A stretch of DNA of 64,000 bases from Aralia elata (Eukaryota; Streptophyta; Magnoliopsida; Apiales; Araliaceae): the NCBI GenBank assembly GCA_034770075.1, contig CM068382.1, forward strand, positions 88,591,766-88,655,765, in the 5' to 3' direction. Each line of letters starts with the position of its first letter. Positions within the stretch are counted from its first letter, which is position 1. Made by a program: the position numbers and the translations under genes. The notes under the pieces are model-generated. The model had not been told where the DNA came from and made no database searches. It saw nothing but the letters and a program-made list of their open reading frames with translations. This document shows positions 41,977 through 52,814 of the stretch, piece by piece.

Positions 41977-42005
41977 GGTGAGATGGAGCGTAAAACGCAC
42001 TCACC
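41977..42005 (+). other. ATGGAGCGTAAAACGCA hairpin, F copy
   Basis: Outer stem GGTGAG (41977-41982) with CTCACC (42000-42005) encloses ATGGAGCGTAAAACGCA, which has an inner stem GCGT with ACGC. The same core with different but self-complementary outer stems occurs in D and four times in G. Confidence 0.75.
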
Positions 42006-42370
42006 AATGTGAGTACTCACTACTCCATCAATGTACCTGGAACCCCCCCTTTTTTCTTATGTGGTCGTCTTGTTTGATTTTCTCTAGGTAACAATGAGTT
42101 TGTAGATTCATAGTATAATCCCTCGGAAGTTGAGTTCATGCATTAGCTCTTTCCTAACTTACATAAACAGATATCATGTACTCACACACACACTACTGGA
42201 ATCTTGAGTAGCCGTGTGCTTAGAACTCTTGTTAAATTGTAACTTTTCAGTCTGCTTGGGCCCCTTTTGATCTTTTTCCTTTGAGGCCAATTCGTGGAGT
42301 CACTTTCCTCTTAATTCAGTTGTGTTTGCATTTTTCTTATTTTATTTTATATAAAGTAGTATATCTCTGT

Positions 42371-42409
42371 TTACTTGAGGACAAGCAAAGATTTAAGTTT
42401 GGGGGTATT
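42371..42409 (+). other. AGGA-loop hairpin and polypurine tract of element F
   Basis: CTTG (42374-42377), loop AGGA, CAAG (42382-42385), with one mismatch then two more pairs. The purine-rich AAGTTTGGGGGTATT (42395-42409) abuts the 3' LTR and would prime plus-strand synthesis. Confidence 0.75.
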
Positions 42410-44512
42410 TGATGAGTGTGTTTTATACACACAATTTGGGTACTTTTGGCCTTGATAATTTGCAAATCTTTAAGTATTTTATAAAGTTTCCATGTACTTT
42501 TATCGTATTTTTACGTAAATGAGTTTTAGTTACTTTTACATGTTTTAAGTTGCTTTGATGCATTTTTATTATGTGTGTAGGAATTGAAATAAAGACCGCG
42601 CGGATCGTTGTTTGGATTGACTCATTGTCCGTGCCTGGACGTCTGTGCCCGAATGGTAACGTGATGGATTGTGGTGATTGGCGACGCCCGGTGCTTAATT
42701 TGACAATATTTAATAGTTGGGCGTGCGCGGCGTCGGATGGTGTGCACGGCGTGCGGCATTGGCCAAACCACCCGGGCATGCCCGTGCTTGGATTTCCGTG
42801 CCCGGAGGTTATGACGATGAAAATTTATGTTTGGCGACGTTTGGGGCTTAATTTGATGACATATAGAAGTTGGGCGTGCACGGCATTGGATGGCGTGCAC
42901 GGCGTGCGGCGTCGACCAAGCCGCGTGCACAGCGTGCGGCTGGGCGCTGGGCGCTCGGCAGCCTCGGCGTTGGGCGCGCGCGCGCGCGGGCGGCATGGCT
43001 CGGCAGCATCCAGGCGCATGGGCGCGGGCGCACGCCTGGGCGTGCGGGCGCACGGGCGGTCTCGGCAGCCAGCCTCGGCAGCGCATGCGGGCGTGTGAGC
43101 GGCATGCAGGCGCCAGCGTGCGGGCGCACGCCTGGGGCGCGCGCGCTTGGCTCAGCAAATCGGCAGGCAGGTGGGGCGTGCAGGCGCCAGCGTGCGGGCG
43201 CGCGCGCTTGGCTCGGCAGTCTCGGCAGCGTCATGGGCGGCATGCAGGCGCTTGGGCGCGGGCGCACGCCTGGGCGTGCGGGCGCACGCCGCCGTGCTGA
43301 GTGCGATCTGACACACCTTCAGTGCGATCTGAGCTGCGTTTTGTCCGATTTTGGCTAGGGTTTCTTGATGAAGACTATATATATTCTCTTCCAAGCCTCA
43401 TATCAGATATCTAGAGGGAGGGAGGCTACAAAATACATCAACCAACAGTGCTCAAGGCTGCAAATCAAGCTGAATCAAGCCAAAAGCCAAGGAACTCAGT
43501 CAAGAAGGATTGCCAAGCCAAGGTGGAGAGCTAGAAATCTACAGCAACCAAAGGAACACCAGCTGAATAGCTTCAAAAGTGGTTTCATTTCTAGATTTCC
43601 ATCTCCTTTGTAATTCGAATTTGACAATGTATCAATTGAAAATGATGTTTATTGTAGCTATCATGAACTAACCTTCTATTCTAAGATTGCAATGGAACCC
43701 AACACTTAATTTGAATTGAATTCTCTCTATATTGATTTTAGTTATGCATTTGTGAATTGATTGTCATAACCTTTGCTTCTAGATTAATTGCTTGGCCCGT
43801 AATTACCGTGGGAACCTATATGAACTTGACGAACGGATTATAGGTTAAGACCTAGTTATGATAACATGCGAAAGTATAGATTGTTGTGGGTTATTAATTG
43901 GATTAAGTGACATGTGTCTTATTAATTATCTGCAATAATAGGTATCTTGATAGTAGTTGGGATAGATATATACCTAACTACCGCATGCAACCTATTGAGA
44001 ATCTAGTCTTAATGACTTCCGAGGTGAAAGTTGGTAATGGAAGGGAGGATTAATTAGATTTGGTGACACGTGTCTATAAATCATTCTTGAAATTAGTCTC
44101 TTGATAGTGCATAGGATAGACATATACCTATGCACCGCTTAGGAAGATTCGTGATTGACCATCGACAGAGGCTCTTATGTAGTTTTGATTTCTCGGTTGT
44201 CAATTCGTATGCTATAACTGATTGAAAAGAGAGAGTTAGGAGATTCAAATGACGTGTTGGGGGAAATTGTAATCTTAGACCCTTCTATCTTGATATTTTA
44301 CCGCATTTTACTCAATATTTGACTTGTGAACTCAACCAATCAACAAATTATCAAATCTTCATTGTTTAAATTAGAATAAGTTGATAGACGATTAGTACTT
44401 GGTTATTATTTGTCACAATTCCCTGTGGGTTCGACTCATATCTTATCATATATTACTTGTGGACCGTGTATACTTGCACGTGTGTGTTTATCGATAGTTA
44501 AATCGACCAACA
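42410..44512 (+). repeat. 3' LTR of element F
   Basis: 2,103 bp, the partner of 31557-33699. The first approximately 300 bases are almost identical between copies. GC block at about 42940-43295; TATA box 43376-43383. Confidence 0.95.
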
Positions 44513-44517
44513 GATAA
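44513..44517. repeat. TSD of element F (right copy)
   Basis: GATAA, matching 31552-31556. Confidence 0.93.
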
Positions 44518-46058
44518 GCCCGTCTTTTTGCATGCATAAGATCTTACTGGAAGATGGTAGCAAGCCGACAGTTGAACAGCAAAGAAGGCTCAATCCTATA
44601 ATGAAAGAAGTGGTTAAGAAGGAGATACTGAAATGGCTGGATGCGGGAATAATCTACCCTATCTCGGACAGTTCATGGGTGAGCCCTGTGCAGTGCGTAC
44701 CAAAGAAGGGTGGAATGACCGTTGTCACCAATGAGAATAACGAGCTGATCCAAACGCGAACCGTAACAGGGTGGAGAATTTGCATGGACTACCGCAAGCT
44801 TAACAAAGCTACAAGGAAGGACCATTTTCCACTTCCGTTTATCAATCAGATGTTGGACCGACTTGCGGGTCATGAGTACTATTGTCTTCTGGATGGGTAT
44901 TCAGGCTACAATCAGATTACGATAGCTCCAGAAGACCAGGAAAAAACTACTTTTACATGTCCATACGGCACTTTTGCCTTTAGAAGAATGTCATTCGGGT
45001 TGTGCAATGCTCCAGCCACTTTTCAGAGATGTATGACAGCGATTTTTTCAAACATGGTTGAACAGAATGTTGAGGTATTTATGGACGACTTCTCGGTATT
45101 TGGTGATTCTTTCGATCTACGTCTTGAAAATTTGATAATGGTTTTAAAGAGATGTGTTGAGACAAATTTAGTACTGAATTGGGAGAAGTGCCATTTTATG
45201 GTACAAGAAGGAGTCATACTGGGACACAAAGTGTCGAAGAAAGGCATTGAGGTGGACAGGGCAAAGCTGGAAACGATTGAGAATTTACCTCCACCTACGT
45301 CAGTAAGAGGTGTCTGCAATTTTCTTGGTCATGCAGGCTTCTACCGCAGATTCATCAAGGACTTCTCCAAGATAACTAAACCATTGTGTAGTTTATTGGA
45401 GAAGGATGCACAGTTTAATTTTGATGAGGCTTGCATGAGGGCATTTGAGCATTTAAAGAATAAGTTAATGTCAGCACCAGTTATCACAGCACCAGATTGG
45501 GAGTTGCCGTTTGAGCTTATGTGTGATGCCAGTGATTACGCAGTAGGGGATGTTTTGGGGCAAAGGAAGGAGAAGATGTTTCATGTGATATATTATGCCA
45601 GCAAGACCCTTACAGAAGCACAGTTAAACTACACCACCACAGAGAAAGAGTTATTGGCAGTGGTGTATGCCTTTGATAAATTTAGGTCATATCTGATAGG
45701 CACAAAGGTAATAGTGTATACGGATCACTCGGCAATTCGACACTTAGTGGCGAAGAAGGATGCAAAGCCCAGGTTGATTAGGTGGATATTGCTGTTGCAA
45801 GAATTTGATTTGGAGATCAAGGATAGGAAGGGTACCGAAAACCAAGTGGCAGACCACTTGTCTCGACTAGAGCAGCCGGAAAGGGAGATAGAAGGCAAAG
45901 TTGAAATTAATGAATCCTTTCCAGATGAGCAGTTGTTTGTGGTGCAAGGGGAAGTGCCATGGTTTGCGGACTACACAAATTACTTGGTGAGTAAGATGAT
46001 ACCTTCTAACTTGGTGGGGCATCAAAAGAAAAAGTTCCTACATGATGTTAAATGGTAG
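44518..46058 (+). pseudogene. Element E reverse transcriptase and RNase H
   Basis: The frame resumes exactly where F interrupted it. RT motifs: HKILLEDGSKPTVEQQRRLN, DAGIIYPISDSSWVSPVQ, GWRICMDYRKLNKATRKDHF, YSGYNQITIAPEDQEKTTF, RMSFGLCNAPATFQRC and EVFMDDFSVFGDS (catalytic FMDD). RNase H: LMCDASDYAVGDVLG, TTEKELLAVVYAFDKF, VYTDHSAIRHL. The alanine normal in the first motif (A-V-G-A) is Asp here. The open frame ends in TAG at 46056-46058, where F has Tyr, so this stop is not a C-to-T change. Integrase continues in the same frame. Confidence 0.94.
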
Positions 46059-47243
46059 ATATGGGATGAGCCGTATTTATTTAAACAGTGTGCGGATCAA
46101 ATGATAAGAAGGTGTATCCCATATAGTGAGATCGAAGGGATTTTACAAGATTGCCATTCTTCTGTGTATGGAGGACATTATGGAGGAGAGAAAACAGCGG
46201 CTAGAGTACTTCAAGCAGGATTCTACTGGCCGACAATCTTTAAAGATGCTTACAGTTTTGTTCAGCGGTGTGATAGATGTCAGCAAGTTGGTAATATTTC
46301 AAAGAGGAATGAAATGCCTTTGAATACAATCCTTGAAGTAGAAGTTTTCGACGTTTGGGGGATTGATTTCATGGGCCCTTTCGTGTCTTCGTGCGGTAAT
46401 CTCTACATCTTATTAGCAGTTGACTATGTGTCTAAATGGGTAGAAGTGGTAGCACTCCCGACAAATGATGCTAAGGTAGTCCTAAAGGTTTTGCATCGCA
46501 GTATTTTCACTAGATTTGGGACTCCTAGGGCTATTATCAGTGATGAAGGTAGTCACTTCTGCAATCGGCAGTTCACAGCTTTGTTGGCTAAGTATGGGGT
46601 GAACCATCGTATTGCTACAGCTTATCACCCACAGACGAACGGCCAAGCAGAAGTATCCAATCGAGAAGTTAAAAGAATCCTCGAAAAAATTGTAAATTCG
46701 ACGAGGAAGGATTGGTCCTTAAAGTTAGATGATGTTGTGTGGGCATATAGGACTGCGTTCAAAACTCCGTTGGGTATGTCACCATTTCAATTGGTTTATG
46801 GAAAAGCTTGTCATCTTCCGATGGAACTAGAACACAAGGCATATTGGGCAATTCGGAAGTTGAACTTTGATTCGACAGCTGCAGGGGAGAAGCGTTTACT
46901 CCAAATCAATGAGTTGGACGAATTTCGACTACGGGCTTATGAAAACTCGAAGCTGTATAAGGAGAAGGTGAAGAAATGGCATGATCGTAAGATCATTGAG
47001 AGAACATTTGAACCGAGACAAAGGGTTTTACTTTTCAACTCCAGACTTAAACTTTTTCCCGGGAAGCTGAAATCAAGATGGTCAGGACCATTCATAGTGA
47101 AGACGGTCTTTCCACATGGTGTGATTGAAGTATACAACAAATTTCTGGATCAATCGTTCAAGGTGAATGGACAGAGGCTGAAGCATTACTTTGGGGACGA
47201 GGTGGACAGACAGAAAGTCACCTTAATTCTTTCTGCGACATGA
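46059..47243 (+). CDS. Element E integrase
   Basis: Same frame as RT after one stop. Zinc region CHSSVYGGHYGGEKTAA then CDRCQQVGNIS; core DVWGIDFMGPF, AIISDEGSHFCN and AYHPQTNGQAEVSNREVK (D, D, E); GPF module LFPGKLKSRWSGPF; end VNGQRLKHYFGDEVDRQ before TGA at 47241. Full length for the clade, with no lesion inside. It lies directly before the twin hairpin. Confidence 0.93.
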   Translation: MWDEPYLFKQCADQMIRRCIPYSEIEGILQDCHSSVYGGHYGGEKTAARVLQAGFYWPTIFKDAYSFVQRCDRCQQVGNISKRNEMPLNTILEVEVFDVWGIDFMGPFVSSCGNLYILLAVDYVSKWVEVVALPTNDAKVVLKVLHRSIFTRFGTPRAIISDEGSHFCNRQFTALLAKYGVNHRIATAYHPQTNGQAEVSNREVKRILEKIVNSTRKDWSLKLDDVVWAYRTAFKTPLGMSPFQLVYGKACHLPMELEHKAYWAIRKLNFDSTAAGEKRLLQINELDEFRLRAYENSKLYKEKVKKWHDRKIIERTFEPRQRVLLFNSRLKLFPGKLKSRWSGPFIVKTVFPHGVIEVYNKFLDQSFKVNGQRLKHYFGDEVDRQKVTLILSAT

Positions 47244-47254
47244 GAATCAGAGAC

Positions 47255-47301
47255 AGTCAAGCTAATTGACTATAACTTAGCGCTATCTGGGAGGCAACCC
47301 A
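47255..47301 (+). other. Conserved twin hairpin after the E pol stop
   Basis: Hairpin I: AGTCAA (47255-47260), loop GCTAA, TTGACT (47266-47271). Hairpin II: TGGG (47288-47291), loop AGGCAA, CCCA (47298-47301). Confidence 0.7.
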
Positions 47302-47445
47302 ACATTTTAATTTTTTGTTTTGCTTTAGTTTAGTCATTTAACTTTATTCAAAAAAAAAGGGTTTCTGTAACTAATTTTGGATTTGGGTTGATGTGTGTGC
47401 AGGTGGAAACTTGAATTGGCCAAAAATTGACTAAGTGTGCCTATA

Positions 47446-47736
47446 AGCGCTGGCAGCGCCCTACCAAGCGCCTGAAGCGCTACATCATGAGGCAGCTACT
47501 GTAACTCAGCGCCATTGGCGCCTGTTCCAGCACATACCAAGCGCTAGAGGCGCTACACCAAGCCACGACATACTGCAAGCCAGCGCTATTAGCGCCCAAT
47601 CCCCCACACATTCAGCGCTTGCAGCGCTCAGCCAACACACACATTCTGCATAACAGCGCTAGAAGCGCTCAACGCTTCACAAAGCAAGCGCCATCAGCGC
47701 TATCCCAAGCCCTTAGCTACTGTAACATAGCGCTAG
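47446..47736 (+). repeat. AGCGC palindrome cluster in the E post-pol region
   Basis: About ten units of the form AGCGC-(4-6 bases)-GCGC(T), for example AGCGCCTGAAGCGCT, AGCGCTAGAGGCGCT, AGCGCTTGCAGCGCT and AGCGCTAGAAGCGCT, spaced about 20-35 bases. The same motif family is in the E LTR at 27555-27605. G inserted at the last unit. Confidence 0.88.
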
Positions 47737-47915
47737 TGATAAGTGCATAATACTCATTTATTTTCATTCCTTTATATTTAGTTTATTGCATGTTTTGTTG
47801 TGCTTATTCACTTATTAGATTGTTTATTGATTTCAGGAGGATTCAGAGTCAAAAGTAGAAAAAGATGGAAAATCGGAGCCAAAACGAGAAAAGTTGAAAA
47901 TTTGGAAAATTGTGG

Positions 47916-48078
47916 TTCTCGCCCCGGCGAGAACTTTGTACTGGAGTTTCTCGCCCCGACGAGAAACCTTCTGCCCATTTTCGCCCCAGCTGATCCAGAG
48001 CTCGCCCCGGCCCAAAACTTTATGCTCGTTCTCGCCCCGGCGAGAACCCTAGGAAAAAAATTCTCGCCTCGGCGAGAA
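47916..48078 (+). repeat. TTCTCGCCCCGGCGAGAA palindrome cluster in the G LTR
   Basis: Clear copies at 47916-47933, about 47949-47967, 48029-48046 and 48061-48078, with partial ones (TTCGCCCCAGC, CTCGCCCCGGCC) between. Arms TTCTCGCC and GGCGAGAA. G's counterpart of the D, E and F palindromes; I see no copies in the G post-pol region. Confidence 0.88.
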
Positions 48079-48186
48079 AGGCGGCGTTGACCAAGTTTGA
48101 CCAGCTTTGACTTTTTGTAATTTTTGAGGATTTCTACTTCAGATTGGATTCTTAATTCTTAGAGACTTAGGATATTATCTTAGGAC

Positions 48187-48194
48187 TATAAATA
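48187..48194 (+). promoter_or_regulatory. Probable TATA box of the G LTR promoter
   Basis: TATAAATA about 110 bases downstream of the palindrome cluster, in the position expected for a U3 promoter. Confidence 0.55.
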
Positions 48195-49070
48195 GATGTT
48201 TTTGGTTTATTATTAGGGACATCTTGACATCTTGACAACTACAATTGTAACCCTAATTGGAGGAGATCGAAGGCATGTCAGGCTAGACTCTTACTTTCAG
48301 TTCTAAGGGATGTTGAACCTTTTTCATAATTAATGGTTTAATCAGGTTTTATTTATTTATTCTTTCTTACATGAGATTTATTCTGATAATCTGATTGAAC
48401 TGTTTATATGTTGTTGGATTGATTGATTTGATTTCTGCAGGATTAAATTAATTAATATCATCTGCTAGATTAAGATATAGTATTAAGCAAACGATATTGT
48501 ATTTAATCATAAGTAGCAATTAATAATACTTGATTGTGGACAAGCTTTTGGGTATTGTTAAGATTATTAGAAGGCAAGTTAAATAATTCCTGATTGTGTA
48601 ATTGTTGCTTGGAATAACCTAATTCTCTAATTCTTCATGCTGCTGTTATATTAAATCTAGACTGATAGTTCTAGGTTATATGATAGTTAGGGTCTCTTGA
48701 GGCGATTATCACATTAGATTTACACATAAGGAGAATTTTGGATAATTAGCGATTGTGGTTATCTAGGGTTATTAATCTTATTGAAGGATAAATATTGTTA
48801 AACTTGACTTTTCCATAATTGTGTTAAGGTGATACTGAACTGAAGAACTGAAGCTTTTTATTCATTGATCATTCTTAATTACCTTTGTTAGCTTAGTGAA
48901 TCAAACTCAAAACCCCCCATTAATAGAAATAATAGGAATATTAGAATAAGTAAAAGACTAATTCACTTCTCTGTAGGATCGATCCTTGCTTGTCATTATA
49001 CTAAGTTTTGTGCTAGTAGAGTGTTAGTAAGGTATTAATTTTGGAGTGTAAAATGACAGCTCCCAAATTT

Positions 49071-49088
49071 TGGCGCCGTTGCCGGGGA
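49071..49088 (+). other. Primer-binding site of element G (tRNA-Asp)
   Basis: TGGCGCCGTTGCCGGGGA, five bases after the LTR end. Confidence 0.9.
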
Positions 49089-49148
49089 AGTGTTATTTAT
49101 CTTTATTTATTCTTCATTTTATTTTATTTTTGTTTATTATTGTAGTTT

Positions 49149-50564
49149 ATGACACGATCCTCTCAATCCGGTGATTTGAATTTTGATCCAGAAATTGAGA
49201 AAACTGCACGCAGGCAAAGGAAAGAAGCTCGTCAAGCTCGAGGCATCACTGCAGAGTTAGACGAAATTCCATCACCGGGACTCAACATAGCACTTGAATT
49301 ACTGTCAAATACATCATCCACCGATTCAGAGGAAGAAGAAGAAATGGCGGTGCTAAATAACAATAGAACACTTAAAGAATTAGCCACTCCTAATCTCAAT
49401 CAACAACCCTTATGCATTGAATATCCTACATTAACTGCTGCTTTTGAACTTAAATCGGGACTAATTCATCTTTTGCCTACTTTTCGTGGTCTCACAGGTG
49501 AAGTTCCGTACAAGCACTTGAAGGAATTCCATGTGGTGTGTTCCACCATGAAGCCACATGGAATAACAGAGGATCAAATCAAGCTGAGGGCATTTCCATT
49601 CTCATTGGGAGATCTAGCGAAGGACTGGCTGTACTATCTTCCTTCAGGGTCAATACAGTCATGGAATGACATAAAAAGGTTGTTCTTGGAGGAGTACTTT
49701 CCTGCTTCAAGAGTTGCCAACATCAGAAAGGAGATATGCGGCATTCGATAGTTCAACAGAGAGACACTGTATGAGTATTGGGAAAGATTTAAAAAATTGT
49801 GTTCCAGTTGTCCTCCCCATAAAATAGACGATCAACACCTGATTCAGTACTTTTATGAGGGATTATTACCAATGGATCGGAGTATGATCGATGCTGCAAG
49901 TGGAGGAGCACTAGTGGATAAGACACCGGAGGCTGCAAGGACTTTAATTGCAAATATGGCTGCTAATTCTCAGCAGTATGGGACAAGGAATGACTGTGCA
50001 CCTGTAAAAGTGAATGAGATTACCACGAGCAATCTTGAACAAAAAATTTTTGATTTGACTGCGATGGTTAGACAATTGGCTACAGGAAATACGCCAGCAG
50101 CAAAAGTTTGTGGGATTTGTCTAATGGATGGTCATAGTACTGATTCTTGTCCGACATTGCAAGAGGATGAAACCGCACAGCAAGTTAATGCAGTGGGAAA
50201 TTATCAAGCACAACCTCAGCGGAAGTTTGACCCATATTCAAATACTTACAATCCAGGATGGAGGGATCACCCTAACCTTAGTTATGGAGGAAATAGGCCA
50301 CCAGCGCAAAGCATGTATCCGGTTAGACAACAAGGGTTCCCACAAGGCTCTCAACCAGCTCCACATCAATATCAACCTAGACAGGCAGCTCCTGCAAATT
50401 CTGGAACATCTTTGGAAGACATGTTCAAGGCATTCATGAGTCAGACACAGCAGTTCCAGCAGGAAACGAAAAATTCTGTTCAAGACTTGAGAAATCAGAT
50501 AGGTCAACTTGCCACCACAGTGGGGAGGTTGGATGCTCAGGGTTCAGGAAAGTTGCCCTCCTAA
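49149..50564 (+). pseudogene. Element G gag
   Basis: Start MTRSSQSGDLNFDPEIE. A gag domain with FELKSGLIHLLPTFRG, LRAFPFSLGDLAKDWLYYLP and FLEEYFPASRVANIRKE is cut by TAG at 49749-49751 and continues in frame (FNRETLYEYWERFKKLC). The zinc knuckle CGICLMDGHSTDSC has the normal CX2CX4HX4C spacing, unlike the shorter one in D, E and F. A TAA ends the open stretch at 50562-50564, and the same frame continues into protease. Both stops fit loss of a Gln codon. Confidence 0.92.
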
Positions 50565-51524
50565 ACAGTTGTCAATCCAAGGGAGAATGCTAGTGCGATT
50601 ACACTAAGGAGTGGAAAAGAGTTGGAAGTACCCAAAACAGTGACGGAAATTGAAAAGGAGAAGGCTAGTGATGAGATAGAGACACCGAGGGAAGCTGTTT
50701 CCCCATCTACTCCAGTTAAGACCCCACCGTTGTCGTTTCCACCTAGAACACACAAGACTTCAAAGAAGGAGGAAAAGGATAAGGAAATCTTGGAAACCTT
50801 CAGGAAGGTAGAAGTCAATATTCCTCTTTTAGAGGCCATCAAACAAGTGCCCAGGTATGCAAAGTTTTTGAAAGAATTGTGCACTAACAAAAGAAAATTG
50901 AAAGATGATGAAAAAGTCACTGTAGGAGAGAATGTGTCAGCAGTGCTTCAAAGAAAAATGCCTCCTAAATGTAAAGATCCAGGAATGTTTACAATCCCAT
51001 GCAGAATAGGTAATACCAGATTTGAGAAAGCCATGCTAGATTTAGGAGCGTCAATAAATGTCATGTCATTATCTGTATTTGCTTCTTTAAATCTAGGACC
51101 TTTGAAACAAACTGGTGTTATCATTCAACTTGCTGATCGTACTAACACTTACCCTCAAGGGGTAATTGAAGATGTCTTAGTGCAGGTGAATCAGTTAATA
51201 TTTCCTGCAGATTTTTACATTGTGAATATGGAAGATGACAGATCTCCAAATCCCTCGCACATCTTGCTAGGAAGGCCATTCTTGAAAACAGCAAGGACAA
51301 TGATCGATGTGCACAATGGGACCTTGACCATGGAATTTGATGGAGAGAAAATTCAGTTCAATATATATGACGCCATGAGGTACCCTAGTGATGTTGATCA
51401 TGTTTTTGCCATTGACATCATTGATTCTATAGTGCAGGGATCTTTTGAACAAGACCACAGGGAAAGCTTGGAGATGGCTATTGCTAACAACTTGGACATG
51501 GATAAAGAGGAAGAATTTGACTAG
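50565..51524 (+). pseudogene. Element G protease
   Basis: After the TAA the frame reads VVNPRENASAITLRSGKELEVP, an acidic linker, then LLEAIKQVPRYAKFLKELC and the protease MLDLGASINVMSLSVFASL (catalytic Asp in DLGA) with HILLGRPFLKTARTMIDVHNG. TAG at 51522-51524 interrupts before the RT lead-in; the frame does not change. Confidence 0.92.
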
Positions 51525-52814
51525 AATCAGGAATTGAAGGAAGTTGTGGCTGCATTGCACTCTTTACCAAAATTCACAGATAAATATGCAGTTCAATCAA
51601 TTCAATTGCCTGTTTCTCATAAAAAACTGTTACCATCTGTGGAGCAAGCTCCAATCTTAGAATTAAAACCTTTACCTGCTCACTTGAAATATGCATATTT
51701 AGGGACTAATGAAACTTTACCTGTGATAATTGCTAGTAATCTAACCAAAGTGCAGGAAGAGAAATTGTTGAGAGTTCTATGGGACCATGTCACAGTGTTT
51801 GGTTGGACGATAGCAGATATCAAAGGTATAAGCCCCGCGATGTGCATGCATAAGATTCTTTTGGATGATGGAGCAAAGCCCACGAGAGAAGCACAACGAA
51901 GATTAAATCTACCCATGATGGAGGTAGTCAAGAAAGAGGTGATTAAATTACTTGATGCAGGCATAATCTACCCCATCTCCGACAGTCAGTGGGTGAGTCC
52001 GATACAGGTAGTTCCGAAGAAGTATGGAATAACTGTCATCACGAATGACAATAATGAGTTGGTGCCCACACGGATACAAACAGGATGGAGAGTGTGTATT
52101 GACTACAGGAAACTAAATGTTGTAACCAGAAAAGACCACTTTCCTCTTCCCTTTATTGATCAAATGCTAGAAAGATTAGCGGGGCATACTTATTATTGCT
52201 TTCTAGATGGTTTTTCAGGTTATAATCAGATCGTGATTGCACCCGAAGACCAGGAAAAGACCACATTCACGTGTCCATTTGGTACTTTTCCATACCGGAG
52301 GATGTCGTTTGGACTTTGCAATGCACCAGGTACTTTCCAGCGATGCATGGTAAGCATTTTTTCTGATCTTTTAGAAAATTGCATCGAGGTCTTTATGGAT
52401 GATTTCACAGTACATGGTGATTCTTTGGATTTGTGCTTGAACAATCTAACTCGTGTGCTAGATAGATGCTTGGAAACTAACCTTGTTCTTAATTGGGAAA
52501 AGTGTCATTTTATGGTAGAACAGGGTATAGTGCTTGGTCATGTTGTGTCAGCTAAAGGTTTAGAGGTTGATAAAGCTAAGATAGATATTGTGTCTGCTTT
52601 GCCTTACCCCGCCAGTGTGCGGGAGATTCGCTTTTTTCTTGGACATGCAAGTTTCTATCGGAGATTTATCAAAGACTTTTCCAAAATAGCTCTGCCATTA
52701 TGTAAGTTGCTACAAAAAGATGTGGAATTCCAGTTCGATGATGCGTGCAAGGAGGCATTTGACATGTTGAAGAGCCTATTGACCTCCGCACCTGTGATAC
52801 AACCGCCAAATTAG
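51525..52814 (+). pseudogene. Element G reverse transcriptase
   Basis: Lead-in APILELKPLPAHLKYAYLG, then HKILLDDGAKPT, DAGIIYPISDSQWVSPIQ, GWRVCIDYRKLNVVTRKDHF, FSGYNQIVIAPEDQEKTTF, RMSFGLCNAPGTFQRC, EVFMDDFTVHGDS (catalytic FMDD) and FFLGHASFYRRFIKDF. It ends at TAG 52812-52814, where a PDW/PPN-x-NLPF context in siblings has Trp, and RNase H follows in the same frame. Confidence 0.94.

Larger units (their letters stand above)
31557..44512 (+). mobile_element. Element F: near-complete, young Athila-type retrotransposon
   Basis: 12,956 bp, TGATGAGTGTG...CGACCAACA with GATAA TSD. LTRs of 2,143 and 2,103 bp differ by only a handful of substitutions outside a GC-rich repeat, so it is among the latest arrivals. 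It has PBS, a 1,365-codon gag-protease-RT-RNase H frame, integrase in a second frame after one frameshift, the twin hairpin, a GC-rich palindrome block, intact ORF3, conserved 3' structures and a PPT. The best copy here from which to read the architecture. Confidence 0.95.
47737..49065 (+). repeat. 5' LTR of element G
   Basis: TGATAAGTGCA...CAGCTCCCA. CTCGCC palindromes lie at 47916-48078, and a TATAAATA box at 48187-48194. The first 99 bases match 55678-55776. Confidence 0.88.
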
